From the NCBI GenBank assembly GCA_024711345.1, contig JANJTA010000012.1:124001-188000 (forward strand): a stretch of 64,000 bases of DNA. The letters are read 5' to 3'. This document shows, in pieces, positions 24,153-33,168 of this stretch; position 1 is the stretch's first letter; each line of letters starts with the position of its first letter. The notes beneath the pieces were generated by a model, which searched no databases, was not told the DNA's origin, and worked only from the letters and a program-made list of their open reading frames with translations. Source of the DNA: Rhodanobacter sp. GTDB lineage: Bacteria; Pseudomonadota; Gammaproteobacteria; Xanthomonadales; Rhodanobacteraceae. The translations under genes were made by a program, and so were the position numbers.

Positions 24153-24818
24153 TCAGGGTTCTCCATGGAAACGTTCGCGCAGCGCCTTCAGCGCACGATG
24201 CAGGTTCACCTTCAGCGCACCGGTGTTGCGCCCGGTCAGTTCGGCCGCCTCGCTGAGCGAGCGCTCGCGCAGGCCCAGTTGCTCCACTGCCTCGCGCTGG
24301 CCCGGCGGCAGGTCGGCGATCGCCGCGTGCAGGCGCTGCGCGCGCTGTTCGCTCTCGGTGGCGGCGCTGGCGTCGTCGCGGTCCGCGTGGTTGTCGAGCG
24401 CAAATTCGTCGTGCAGCTCGCGGCTGTCGCGACGGCCACGGCTGCGCAACGCGTCGACTGCGCGGCGGCTGGCGATCGCGGTCAGCCACGCATCGTAGGA
24501 GCGGGCCGGGTCGTAGGTGTGGCGCACCCGGTGCACGGTGATCAGGGTCTCCTGCACCACGTCGTCCAGCTGATCCTGCGCCACGCCGTGGCGCCGTGCG
24601 GCGGCGCGGACCAGCGCCACCGAATCGGCCAGCAGCCTCTCGTAGGCACGCCGGTCGCCGGCCTGCGCAGCCGCCATCCACGCCGCCCGGCGCTGGTCGG
24701 GCGATTCGCTGTCGTTCGCCGTGGCGACATCGGCTGGCATGCTCGGCTCGGGACTCGCCCGCAGGAAAAGTCCACTATCTAGACCCAGACAGGCGGTGGC
24801 GGTCAAGGCTTGCGACAT
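24153..24818 (-). CDS. ECF sigma factor (SigF/ECF16-like) paired with NrsF
   Basis: A 221-aa group IV sigma factor. Region 2 runs from AYERLLADS to RRAVDALRSRGRR, including the -10 recognition segment VVQETLITVHRVRHTYDPARSYDAWLTAIA. Region 4 runs from LHAAIADLPPGQREAVEQ to HRALKALRERF. There is no region 3. The start 24818 has GTGGAG seven bases upstream and follows the predicted transcript start by about 25 bases; ATG 24740 is an alternative giving 195 aa. A perfectly spaced GTAACG-N16-CGAA promoter in front suggests autoactivation. It is likely released from NrsF by oxidants or metals. Confidence 0.93.
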   Translation of the reverse strand: MSQALTATACLGLDSGLFLRASPEPSMPADVATANDSESPDQRRAAWMAAAQAGDRRAYERLLADSVALVRAAARRHGVAQDQLDDVVQETLITVHRVRHTYDPARSYDAWLTAIASRRAVDALRSRGRRDSRELHDEFALDNHADRDDASAATESEQRAQRLHAAIADLPPGQREAVEQLGLRERSLSEAAELTGRNTGALKVNLHRALKALRERFHGEP

Positions 24819-24849
24819 GTTCGCTCCACGGCGGAACGCCTGACAGGTA

Positions 24850-24875
24850 TTCGCTGCATCCGGTTCCGGCGTTAC
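24850..24875 (-). promoter_or_regulatory. ECF (SigF-type) promoter of the sigma-nrsF operon
   Basis: The minus strand reads GTAACG (-35, 24870-24875), 16 bases, CGAA (-10, 24850-24853). This matches the GTAACC-N16-CGAA consensus known for ECF16/SigF. The predicted start near 24843 leaves a 25-base leader holding GGAG. Confidence 0.8.
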
Positions 24876-24888
24876 CCCGTAGCTGCAG

Positions 24889-24914
24889 GTAACCGCCGCC
24901 GGTACGCCGGCGAA
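24889..24914 (+). promoter_or_regulatory. ECF (SigF-type) promoter of the dipZ-msrB operon
   Basis: GTAACC (24889-24894), exactly 16 bases, CGAA (24911-24914), facing the dipZ-like gene at 24936. It is back-to-back with the sigma gene's own promoter 14 bases away. Two matches with identical spacing in one 117-bp gap are unlikely by chance. Confidence 0.82.
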
Positions 24915-24935
24915 TAACCAGGCAACCTCCCACGG

Positions 24936-26666
24936 ATGCTTCCCATGCTCGTGTTGATCCTCGCCTACCTCGGCGGCGTACTGACCATCCTCAGCCCGTG
25001 CATCCTGCCGGTGCTGCCGTTCGTGTTCGCCCGCGCCGACCGCCCGTTCATGCGCAACGGCTTCCCGATGCTGCTGGGCATGGCGATCACCTTTGCCGGG
25101 GTGGCCACGCTGGCGGCGCTGGGCGGCGGCTGGGCGGTGCACGCGAACCAGTACGGCCGCATCATCGCGCTGCTGGTGCTGGCCTTCCTCGGCCTGACCC
25201 TGCTGTCGACCCGGCTGGCCGAGTGGATCACCCGCCCGTTCGTGGCGCTGGGCAACCGGCTGTCGCAACGCTCGGCCGCCGACGGCGACTCGATCTGGGG
25301 TGCGGCCGGTCTCGGCGTCGCCACCGGGCTGCTGTGGGCACCGTGCGCGGGGCCGATCCTGGGCCTGTTGCTGACCGGCGCGGCGCTGAACGGCGCCAGC
25401 GTGCAGACCACCCTGCTGCTGCTCACCTACGCCGCCGGCGCGGCCACCTCGCTGGGCCTGGCGCTGCTGGTCGGCGGCAAGCTGTTCGCCCTGATGAAGC
25501 GCTCGCTCGGCGCCGGCGAATGGGTGCGCCGCGCGCTCGGCGTGCTGGTCCTGTGTGGCGTGGCCGCGATCGCGCTGGGCCTGGATACCGGTCTGCTCAC
25601 CCGCGTCTCGCTGGCCAGCACCGGCGGCATCGAGCAGAAGCTGATCAACGCCGTGCGCCCGGCGCCGGCGCCGCGCCCCGCGCCGAAGCCCGGGGAGCCG
25701 CTGCCGGTGGAAGGCAGCTTCCCGTCGCTGGCCGGTGCCACCCAGTGGCTGAACAGCCCGCCGCTGACCACCGAAGCGCTGCGCGGCAAGGTGGTGCTGG
25801 TCGATTTCTGGACCTACTCCTGCATCAACTGCATCCGCGCGCTGCCGTACGTGCGCAGCTGGGCCGACAAGTACAGGGACCACGGCCTGGTGGTGATCGG
25901 CGTGCACGCGCCGGAGTTCGCCTTCGAGAAGGACCCGGCCAACGTGGTCAAGGCGGTGAAGGATCTCGGCGTCGACTACCCGGTCGCGTTGGACAACGAC
26001 TACGCGATCTGGCAGGGCTTCGACAACCAATACTGGCCGGCGCACTACTTCATCGACGCGCGGGGACAGATCCGCCACCACCACTTCGGCGAAGGCGAAT
26101 ACCGGCAAAGCGAAGACGTGATCCGCCAGCTGCTGGCCGAGGCCGGCCAGAAGAACCTGCCGGGCGGCTATGTCAGCGACGACCACCGCGGCGTCGAGGC
26201 GGCCGCGTCGAACGACCCCACCCGTTCGCCGGAAACCTACGTCGGCTACGCCCGCGCGATGAACTTCGTCGGCGGCCGGGTGGCGCGCGACGACCCGCGT
26301 GATTACCGCGCACCCGCCTCGCTCGCCGTGAACCAGTGGTCGCTCGATGGCCGCTGGACCGTGCACGACGAAAACGCGCAGTTGGCGCAGGCCGGCGGCC
26401 GCATCGTCTACCGCTTCCGCGGCCGCGACCTGCACCTGGTGCTCGGCCCAGCTGCGGACGGCAAGCCGATCCGCTACCGGGTCAGCATCGATGGCCAGCC
26501 GCCCGGCGCCGACCACGGCATGGACACCGACCCGGCCGGCAACGGCACGGTCACCGGCCAGCGCCTGTACCAGCTGGTGCGCCAGGCCCGCGGCAGCGGC
26601 GAGCGCCTGTTCGAGATCGAGTTCCTGGATCCGGGCGTGCAGGCGTATGCCTTCACCTTCGGCTGA
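24936..26666 (+). CDS. dipZ: DipZ-type thiol-disulfide transporter: CcdA + TlpA-like + C-terminal domain
   Basis: A 576-aa three-part protein. Residues 1-225 are a CcdA/DsbD-beta-like membrane domain with the electron-transferring Cys pair C22 (SPCILP) and C137 (APCAGP). A Pro-rich linker (238-255) follows. Residues 256-420 are a TlpA-like thioredoxin domain with C294-C297 in TYSCINCIR. The last about 140 residues are a beta-rich domain found in DipZ-like proteins. It moves reducing power from cytosolic thioredoxin to the periplasm. It lies directly behind the ECF promoter and upstream of a Tat-exported MsrB, its likely client. Confidence 0.93.
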   Translation: MLPMLVLILAYLGGVLTILSPCILPVLPFVFARADRPFMRNGFPMLLGMAITFAGVATLAALGGGWAVHANQYGRIIALLVLAFLGLTLLSTRLAEWITRPFVALGNRLSQRSAADGDSIWGAAGLGVATGLLWAPCAGPILGLLLTGAALNGASVQTTLLLLTYAAGAATSLGLALLVGGKLFALMKRSLGAGEWVRRALGVLVLCGVAAIALGLDTGLLTRVSLASTGGIEQKLINAVRPAPAPRPAPKPGEPLPVEGSFPSLAGATQWLNSPPLTTEALRGKVVLVDFWTYSCINCIRALPYVRSWADKYRDHGLVVIGVHAPEFAFEKDPANVVKAVKDLGVDYPVALDNDYAIWQGFDNQYWPAHYFIDARGQIRHHHFGEGEYRQSEDVIRQLLAEAGQKNLPGGYVSDDHRGVEAAASNDPTRSPETYVGYARAMNFVGGRVARDDPRDYRAPASLAVNQWSLDGRWTVHDENAQLAQAGGRIVYRFRGRDLHLVLGPAADGKPIRYRVSIDGQPPGADHGMDTDPAGNGTVTGQRLYQLVRQARGSGERLFEIEFLDPGVQAYAFTFG

Positions 26667-26675
26667 GCACAACCC

Positions 26676-26745
26676 GCAGGAGCCCGCTCGCGGGCGATGG
26701 CCTCTGCATTCACGACAAGAGCATCGCCCGCAAGCGGGCTCCTAC
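26676..26745. repeat. REP element, GTAGGAGCCCG family (copy 2)
   Basis: GCAGGAGCCCGCTCGCGGGC and GCCCGCAAGCGGGCTCCTAC enclose a 30-base centre. It lies inside the operon, between the dipZ stop (10 bases away) and the msrB ribosome site. It may stabilise the upstream mRNA or lower msrB expression. Confidence 0.92.
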
Positions 26746-26771
26746 ACAAAAGAACATCCACGGAGGTTGTC

Positions 26772-27371
<600 letters not shown>

Positions 27372-27473
27372 GTCCGCGCGGCGGGATCACGCACCGACGA
27401 CAGCGCCCTCACCTTCGCGCGCGCATACATGGCAGGCAACGGTTCGTCGGCCGGCCCGCCGGAGATTGCCTGC

Positions 27474-28214
27474 ATGAAACGCCTCATCCTGTCCGCGACT
27501 GCGTCCCTGGCGATGGCTGCGGCATCGCTGCTCGCCCCGGCGCTCGCCCATGCGGCGGATGCCTACGTCACCGGCAACGTCAACCTGCGTGCCGGGCCCG
27601 ACTCGAGCTACCCGCTGATCGCCCTGATCCCGGCAGGCACGGAAGTCGACGTGCGGGGCTGTACTGACGGCTGGGAATGGTGCGACGTGATCGTCTACGG
27701 CGATCGCGGCTGGATCGCCGGCAACTTCATCGCCTACGAATACCAGGACCAGCCCGTGCTGCTGCCCGCCTATGGCGCACGGATCGGCATTCCCGTCATC
27801 ACCTTCGTGATCGGCAGCTACTGGGACCACTACTATCGCGACCGGCCGTTCTACCGCGAGCGCGACCGCTGGTATCACCGCCCCGTCGTGCGCCGGCCGC
27901 CACCGCCGCCGATAAGCCACCCCTACCGGAGACAGCCAAGGGTGAACGACGGCGACCGCCGGGACCAGCGGCATGATTCCCGCGAGGCCCCTCCCGCGGC
28001 GGGATACCGGGATGCCGGCCAGCAGGGCTCGGCAAACCGGGAGCGCACCGCGCACGTCGAGCCGGCCGGCAGGCCGCCGCAACGCGACAACCATCCCGCC
28101 GCCCATCCGGACAGCCAGCGCGGCCCTGTCCAGGGTCAGCCGCCGGCGCACGGGCGATCGCAGAACAAGCACCGCGGCGACCGTGGCAGGCACGACGACA
28201 AGGATGGCCATTGA
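27474..28214 (+). CDS. exported SH3b-domain protein with an Arg/Pro/His-rich tail
   Basis: A 246-aa exported protein. The signal peptide (1-28) ends in AHA-AD. A bacterial SH3 domain at about 30-88 follows, with NVNLRAGPDSSYPLIALIPAGTEVDV and DGWEWCDV. Then comes a hydrophobic IPVITFVIGSYWDHYY segment and about 110 residues of charged, Pro-rich disordered tail. SH3b domains often bind peptidoglycan stem peptides, so envelope localisation is likely. I chose ATG 27474 because it starts the signal peptide; upstream in-frame codons lack it. It is not clearly in the ECF operon (102-bp gap). Confidence 0.85.
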   Translation: MKRLILSATASLAMAAASLLAPALAHAADAYVTGNVNLRAGPDSSYPLIALIPAGTEVDVRGCTDGWEWCDVIVYGDRGWIAGNFIAYEYQDQPVLLPAYGARIGIPVITFVIGSYWDHYYRDRPFYRERDRWYHRPVVRRPPPPPISHPYRRQPRVNDGDRRDQRHDSREAPPAAGYRDAGQQGSANRERTAHVEPAGRPPQRDNHPAAHPDSQRGPVQGQPPAHGRSQNKHRGDRGRHDDKDGH

Positions 28215-28261
28215 TGGCGACTGGTGGACGCGCCAGTGACGGCATCGCCTGCCACTTGCCG

Positions 28262-28723
28262 TCACCACGGCCACCAGCCGCGCCCGGAGCGGGCGTAGCG
28301 ATCGGCCGCCCGCTCGAACGGATTGCGCGCGCTGATCCCGCCGCACAGCAGGTACAGCGGCAGGAACAGCGGGCCGAGCAGCATGTACTGGAAAACATGG
28401 GCACGCTCGTGGTCGGCCAGCGATATCGGCGGCTCGATGCGCTGGCCGGCGCGATGCGCGTAGGTGAGGCACGGCACGTCCAGGTGCTCGCCGGTGTACA
28501 CGATCACGTTGCCCAGGGTCAGCGCCCCGCCGCGCCCCCACGGCCAGCGCCGCACCACCAGCGCCAGTTCGCGCCGCTGCCAGCGCAGGCGCGCGCCGAA
28601 GGCCAGCCCGACCAGGCCCGGCAACAGGCCGAGCAGGCTGTTCGGCAGCGTCCACAGCATGCCCAGCGCGAGCAGGCTCCGCGGCGGCCGGCGTGAAACG
28701 AGGGGGACGGGATGTCGCGGCAT
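28262..28723 (-). CDS. conserved membrane protein with an HERAH motif
   Basis: A 153-aa protein. A hydrophobic segment at about 18-45, a short basic middle, then HERAH at 105-109 leading straight into a second hydrophobic helix (VFQYMLLGPLFLPLYLLC), and a C-terminal PFERAADRYAR. HExxH is the zinc-protease core, but here it reads HERAH with the following Glu/Asp in AADRYA as a possible third ligand. I do not know the family's activity. The start 28723 follows an upstream G-rich stretch. It converges on the SH3b gene. Confidence 0.7.
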   Translation of the reverse strand: MPRHPVPLVSRRPPRSLLALGMLWTLPNSLLGLLPGLVGLAFGARLRWQRRELALVVRRWPWGRGGALTLGNVIVYTGEHLDVPCLTYAHRAGQRIEPPISLADHERAHVFQYMLLGPLFLPLYLLCGGISARNPFERAADRYARSGRGWWPW

Positions 28724-28806
28724 GTCGGCTCGGCTTGGGTTCAACGGCGGTCGTCGCCATCTTGTCGGCGTTGGCGCCCCGCGCCTGACCTGTATCGGAG
28801 TCTGCC

Positions 28807-29250
28807 ATGAGTTCACCACTGGCCATCCCCTGCCCGCATTGCGGCGCACTGAACCGCGTGCCGGCCGAACGCGTGGGCGAGCACCCGAATTGCGGCCGCT
28901 GCAAGCAGGCGCTGTTCGAGGGGCATCCGGTGGAGCTGACCGCGGCGAACTTCGACGCGATCGCCGGCCGCGGTGACCTGCCGGTGCTGGTGGATTTCTG
29001 GGCGCCGTGGTGCGGGCCGTGCGTCGGCTTCGCGCCGGTGTTCGTGCAGGCCGCCGGCAAGTTCGAACCGCGCCTACGGCTGGCCAAGCTGGACACCGAG
29101 GCGCAGCCGCAACTGGCCGGGCGCTTCGGCATCCGCAGCATTCCCACCCTGATCCTGTTCAAGCAGGGCCGCGAGGTCGCGCGGCAGTCCGGCGCGTTGA
29201 ACGCGGCGCAGCTTTCGCAGTTCGTCGAGGGCGCGCTGGCGCGCGGCTGA
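28807..29250 (+). CDS. trxC: thioredoxin TrxC (thioredoxin 2)
   Basis: A 147-aa protein. The N-terminal zinc ribbon is CPHC (9-12) plus CGRC (29-32), the mark of TrxC. A classical thioredoxin domain has the WCGPC active site at about 68-72 and the cis-Pro in RSIPTL. In E. coli trxC is OxyR-controlled and its zinc is lost on oxidation; control here is not visible. It could feed electrons to DipZ encoded 3 kb upstream (inference). Its stop codon directly abuts that of the convergent LysR gene (TGATCA). Confidence 0.96.
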   Translation: MSSPLAIPCPHCGALNRVPAERVGEHPNCGRCKQALFEGHPVELTAANFDAIAGRGDLPVLVDFWAPWCGPCVGFAPVFVQAAGKFEPRLRLAKLDTEAQPQLAGRFGIRSIPTLILFKQGREVARQSGALNAAQLSQFVEGALARG

Positions 29251-30147
29251 TCAGCGGGTGCCGCCGGCCGCCTGCCAGCGCAGCCAGTCGATCACCGCGG
29301 CCACCGCCGCCCGCGGCTTGGCCGGCGGTCGCACGATCCAGTACGACGGTCCCAGCGGCACGTCGAGCTCGCCGAACGGGCGCAGCAAACCGCCGTTCGC
29401 CACGTCGTCCGCGGCCAGCCGATGCCGCGCCAGCGCCACGCCTTGGCCCTGCATCGCCGCGCGCAGCACCAGGTCGGACGAGGTGTAGCGCGCGCCACCT
29501 TGCAGCGAAAGCTTCGCCGGCCCGTATGCCTGCCGCCACCGTTCCCACGCCGCCTGCGGATCGCGATCATGCAGCAGGCGCAGGGCGGCCAACTGCGCCG
29601 GGCTGGACGGACGTCCGGACGCTTGCCACAGCGCCGGGCTCATCACCGGATACAGCGCATCGTCCATCAGCGCTTCGGCATGCAGCGTCGGCCACGGCCC
29701 CTGGCCCATGCGGATGGCCAGGTCGATGCGGCCGTCGTCCAGCGCGTCGAGGCGCTGCTCCACCTGCACCGACAGTTCGATCTTCGGGTGCGCCTTTTCC
29801 AGTGCGGGCAGCCGCGGCAGCAGCCAGCGGATCGCGAACGACGGCGAGGCGGACAGCGTCACCGCATGTGCCGGGCGGGTTTCGCGCAGCGCCGCCACCG
29901 CCTGTTCGATCTCGCGCAGGCCGGCCAGCGTGGCGCGGCCCAGCGCCTCGCCCTGCGGGGTGAACACCAGCGCGCCGCGGCCGGCCGCCGTGCGCAGCAG
30001 CGGCACGCCCAGCCAGCGGTCCAGTTCGCCCAGGTGCCGGCTCACCGAGGAATGCGCCATGCCCAGCTCGCGCGCGGCGGCGCGCACGCCGCCATGCGCG
30101 TAGACCATGGCGAACGCGCGCAAGGCATTCAGCGGCAGCTCGTTCAT
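29251..30147 (-). CDS. LysR family transcriptional regulator
   Basis: A 298-aa regulator of the GcvA/AmpR-like branch. The N-terminal winged HTH spans residues 1-60 (LRAFAMVYAHGGVRAAARELGMAHSSVSRHLGELDRWLG), and the effector-binding periplasmic-binding-like domain spans about 90-295. It is divergent from lysE with a 93-bp gap, the usual arrangement for a LysR regulator and its target. A 6-bp inverted repeat overlaps its own start codon (30146-30166), consistent with autoregulation. Confidence 0.94.
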   Translation of the reverse strand: MNELPLNALRAFAMVYAHGGVRAAARELGMAHSSVSRHLGELDRWLGVPLLRTAAGRGALVFTPQGEALGRATLAGLREIEQAVAALRETRPAHAVTLSASPSFAIRWLLPRLPALEKAHPKIELSVQVEQRLDALDDGRIDLAIRMGQGPWPTLHAEALMDDALYPVMSPALWQASGRPSSPAQLAALRLLHDRDPQAAWERWRQAYGPAKLSLQGGARYTSSDLVLRAAMQGQGVALARHRLAADDVANGGLLRPFGELDVPLGPSYWIVRPPAKPRAAVAAVIDWLRWQAAGGTR

Positions 30148-30166
30148 GGTCGGAATTCTAGACCAT
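30146..30166. promoter_or_regulatory. inverted repeat at the LysR start, possible autoregulatory site
   Basis: ATGGTC, nine bases, GACCAT. One arm includes the LysR ATG. The spacing fits LysR-type dyads (two half sites within 15-21 bp). No experimental support. Confidence 0.35.
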
Positions 30167-30240
30167 AAGTCGCTCGGCACAGACCAGCCATCGGCTCGAA
30201 CATGCGCTTCATCCGACCATTCACGACGAGGGGCATTGCC

Positions 30241-30837
30241 ATGGATCCGTTGCTCGCCGCGTGCGGCCTGCTCCTGGTGGCCGCGATCACGCCCGGCCCG
30301 AACAACCTGGTGGTACTGCGCGCGGCCGGGCGTGCCGGCGTGCGCGGCGCGCTGCCGGCGATCGCCGGCATCGTGGGCGGCGGCCTGCTGCTGCTCGCGG
30401 TGATGGCGCTGGGTGCGGGCGCGGCGTTCGCGGCGCACCCGCCGCTGCGGCGCTGGACCGGCGCGATCGGCGCGCTGTACCTGGCGTGGCTCGGGGTGTC
30501 GCTGGGCGTGGCCGGCATCGCGCCGCGGCACGCCGCCGCGGCGCCGGCGGCCCTGCCGGCCGGCACGCTGGGGCTGATCGGCTTCCAGTTCCTCAACCCG
30601 AAGAGCTGGGTGATCGTGCTGAGCGTGCTGGCGGCGATGCCGGCCACCGGCCTGCGCGACTACCTGCCGCTGGCCGGCCTGTTCGTGCTGGTCCCCGCCT
30701 TGTGCCTGCTGCTGTGGGCCGCGCTGGGCGCCTGGCTGGCCCGCTGGCTGGTGCGTCCCGCGGTACGCCGTGGCGTCGACCTGGTAATGGGCGTCCTGCT
30801 GATCGCCTGTGCCTTCCTGCTGCTGCTCGAACCCTGA
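30241..30837 (+). CDS. LysE family amino-acid exporter
   Basis: A 198-aa inner-membrane protein with six TM helices. The N-terminal signature TPGPNN (about 18-23) and the FQFLNPKSW motif (about 117-125) are diagnostic of LysE/RhtB exporters. It probably exports an amino acid or derivative sensed by the divergent LysR protein. The start MDPLL at 30241 has GAGGGG upstream. The following FMN-reductase gene begins 26 bp after its stop with its own ribosome site and is likely co-transcribed. Confidence 0.92.
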   Translation: MDPLLAACGLLLVAAITPGPNNLVVLRAAGRAGVRGALPAIAGIVGGGLLLLAVMALGAGAAFAAHPPLRRWTGAIGALYLAWLGVSLGVAGIAPRHAAAAPAALPAGTLGLIGFQFLNPKSWVIVLSVLAAMPATGLRDYLPLAGLFVLVPALCLLLWAALGAWLARWLVRPAVRRGVDLVMGVLLIACAFLLLLEP

Positions 30838-30863
30838 TCCCTTGGTTCACCGGAGATACCGCA

Positions 30864-31490
30864 ATGACCACCTTCCACACGACTCCCGCCCGCCGCGTGC
30901 TGTGCCTTGCCGGCAGCCTGCGCCGCGACTCCTGGAACCGCCGCCTGCTGCAAGCCGCTGCAGCCCAGGCGCCGGCGACGCTGCAGCTGGACGTCTACGA
31001 CGCGCTGGGCAGCGTGCCGCTGTTCGACGAGGACCTCGAGCGGGACGAAGCGGCCGGGCCCGCCGGCGTGCAGGCACTGCGCGCGGCGCTCGCCGCCGCG
31101 GACGGCCTGCTCATCGCCACGCCCGAATACAACCACGCCATGCCCGGCGTGCTGAAGAACGCGCTGGACTGGCTCTCGCGCGACAGCCCCGTCGGCGACG
31201 TGCTGGCACAGAAGCCCGTGGCCGTGCTCGGCGCCAGCAGCGGCCCGTGGGGCACGCGCCTGGCGCAGGCCTCGTTGCGGCAGGTGCTGCACGCCTGCGG
31301 CGCGCTGGTGATGCCGGCACCGACCCTGTTCATGGCCAACGCGGCCAGCCGCTTCGACGCCGACGGCATGCTGACCGACCTGGCCGCCGTGCAGTCGCTG
31401 CAGGACTTCGTGCTGGCGTTCGAGTGCTGGATGGCGCGCCTCGCACCGCCGCTCGCCAGACCGGAACCCCTCGCGGCAGCGCGGCGCTGA
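30864..31490 (+). CDS. NADPH-dependent FMN reductase (flavodoxin-like)
   Basis: A 208-aa flavodoxin-fold protein. AGSLRRDSWNRRLL (15-28) binds FMN phosphate, TPEYNHAMPGVLKNALDWLSR (about 90-110) is the family signature, and LGASSGPWGTRLAQ closes the flavin site. It resembles ChrR/azoreductase-type quinone and chromate reductases, which give two-electron reduction. CGGAGA precedes ATG 30864. Confidence 0.93.
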   Translation: MTTFHTTPARRVLCLAGSLRRDSWNRRLLQAAAAQAPATLQLDVYDALGSVPLFDEDLERDEAAGPAGVQALRAALAAADGLLIATPEYNHAMPGVLKNALDWLSRDSPVGDVLAQKPVAVLGASSGPWGTRLAQASLRQVLHACGALVMPAPTLFMANAASRFDADGMLTDLAAVQSLQDFVLAFECWMARLAPPLARPEPLAAARR

Positions 31491-31573
31491 TCGCCATTTC
31501 CCCATGCCTTTATGCACACTTGCGCCGCGGCGACGCCGGTTAAGCTTGGCGCTTTCGTCCGTGAGGAAACGCC

Positions 31574-33079
31574 GTGCGCAAGCTCCTGCCCTCCGTCCTG
31601 CTGGCTGCCTTCGTGCTGGCCGGTTCAAGCCTTGCCCCGGCCTTCGCCGCCGATACCCACAAGCCGGCGGCAACGGAGGCCGGCGGCAGCGGCGGCTTCC
31701 AGCTTCCGCCGCTGCCGGCCGATGCGCACGTGACGCAAACGGCCACGGTGGACGGCAAGACGCTCAAGTACACCGTCACCGTGGGCTCGCTGCCGGTGCG
31801 CGACGGCAAGGGCAAGACCACCGGCGAAGTGGTGTTCACCGCCTACACCATGGCCGGCAAGGACCGCCCGGTGACGTTCGCGCTGAACGGCGGCCCGGGC
31901 GCCTCGTCGGTGTACCTGAACCTCGGCGCGATCGGACCGAAGAAGGTGAACTTCGGCGCCGAAGGCGACAACCCGTCCGACCCGGCCACGCTGCACGACA
32001 ACCCCGGCACCTGGCTGGGCTTCACCGACCTGGTGTTCATCGACCCGGTCGGCACCGGCTACAGCCGTGCGCTGGTCGACGACAAGGAAGCGACCAAGCA
32101 GTTCTACAGCACCGACAGCGACATCCAGTACCTCTCGCGCATCGTCTACGACTGGCTGGTGAAGAACGGCCGCATGGCCTCGCGCAAGTACCTGGTCGGC
32201 GAGAGCTACGGCGGCTTCCGCGGCCCGCGCATCACCGAGTACCTGCAGACGCGCCTTGGCGTGGCGATGAACGGCGTGGTGCTGCTGTCGCCGTACCTCG
32301 ACCCGGCCGCGTTCGAGGACGGCAACGTGTCGCCGCTGCCGTGGATGCTCACCCTGCCCTCGATCGCCGCCGCGCACCTGGAACGCGAGCACAGGCTGAG
32401 CGCCGCGGCGATGGCGCCGATCGTCGAATACACCCGCGGCGAATACGCCAGCGACCTGATGCGCGGCCGCTCCGACCCGCAGGCCACCGAGCGCGTGGTG
32501 AAGAAGGTCACCGAGCTGACCGGACTCGACCCGCTGTTCGTCAAGCGTTCCGGCGGCCGCATCGAGACCCAGGCCTACCTGCGCGAGGTGTACCGCGCCG
32601 AAGGCAAGCTGGGCAGCCGCTACGACTCCAACGTCACCGCGTGGGACCCGTTCCCGTACGCGCCGCACCAGCAAAGCGGCGACCCGATCCTCAACGGCAT
32701 CATCGCGCCCACCACCACGGCGATGGTCGACTTCGTCACCCGCGTCGTGGGCTGGAAAGTCGACGGCCGCTACAACGCGCTCAGCTACGAGGTGAACAAG
32801 CTGTGGCACGAGGACAAGGACGCCAACAAGGGTTCGGTGTCGCAGCTGCGCGAGGCGGTGGCCAACGATCCGGGCCTGCGCGTGCTGATCGCGCACGGCT
32901 GGGATGACCTGTCGTGCCCGTTCATGGCCTCGGTGCTGATCGTCGACCAGATGCCGGCGATGGGCGACCCGACTCGCGTGCAGGTGAAGAACTACCCCGG
33001 CGGCCACATGTTCTACGCGCGCCCCGACAGCCAGGCCGCGCTGACCGCCGACGTGAAGGCGTTGTACGGCGCCCACTGA
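31574..33079 (+). CDS. exported serine carboxypeptidase (peptidase S10 family)
   Basis: A 501-aa exported enzyme with a signal peptide at residues 1-25. The S10 signatures are NGGPGASSVYLNLG (105-118) and VGESYGGFRGPR, with nucleophile S211. The Asp (AHGWDDLSCP) and His (PGGHMFYARPDS) of the triad lie near the C terminus. S10 enzymes release C-terminal residues at acid pH and are common in plants, fungi and Xanthomonadales. The start is GTG 31574 after GAGGAA. It converges on egtD with a GTAGGGCGG repeat between. Confidence 0.94.
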   Translation: MRKLLPSVLLAAFVLAGSSLAPAFAADTHKPAATEAGGSGGFQLPPLPADAHVTQTATVDGKTLKYTVTVGSLPVRDGKGKTTGEVVFTAYTMAGKDRPVTFALNGGPGASSVYLNLGAIGPKKVNFGAEGDNPSDPATLHDNPGTWLGFTDLVFIDPVGTGYSRALVDDKEATKQFYSTDSDIQYLSRIVYDWLVKNGRMASRKYLVGESYGGFRGPRITEYLQTRLGVAMNGVVLLSPYLDPAAFEDGNVSPLPWMLTLPSIAAAHLEREHRLSAAAMAPIVEYTRGEYASDLMRGRSDPQATERVVKKVTELTGLDPLFVKRSGGRIETQAYLREVYRAEGKLGSRYDSNVTAWDPFPYAPHQQSGDPILNGIIAPTTTAMVDFVTRVVGWKVDGRYNALSYEVNKLWHEDKDANKGSVSQLREAVANDPGLRVLIAHGWDDLSCPFMASVLIVDQMPAMGDPTRVQVKNYPGGHMFYARPDSQAALTADVKALYGAH

Positions 33080-33101
33080 CGGCGTACGCCTTTCCGGCCT
33101 C

Positions 33102-33168
33102 GTAGGGCGGACACTGTCCGCCGCTGTTGCGTCACGGAATCAATACCGGCGGGCCGCGCCCGCCCTAC
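33102..33168. repeat. GTAGGGCGG-type palindromic repeat
   Basis: GTAGGGCGGACACTGTCCGCCG and, in inverse, CGGCGGGCCGCGCCCGCCC-TAC enclose a 24-base centre. It differs in sequence from the GTAGGAGCC REP but has the same architecture and outer GTAGG. Its right-hand CTA is the TAG stop of egtD. Confidence 0.85.

Noticed and set aside
24153..26672. Open frame that would extend the sigma factor by more than 600 residues upstream.
   Set aside because: The extension is antisense to dipZ, has no recognisable domain, and passes through both ECF promoters.
33102..33168. Hairpin between the S10 peptidase and egtD as an ordinary intrinsic terminator.
   Set aside because: There is no T run on either side, and the sequence has the outer GTAGG and two-armed form of a dispersed repeat.
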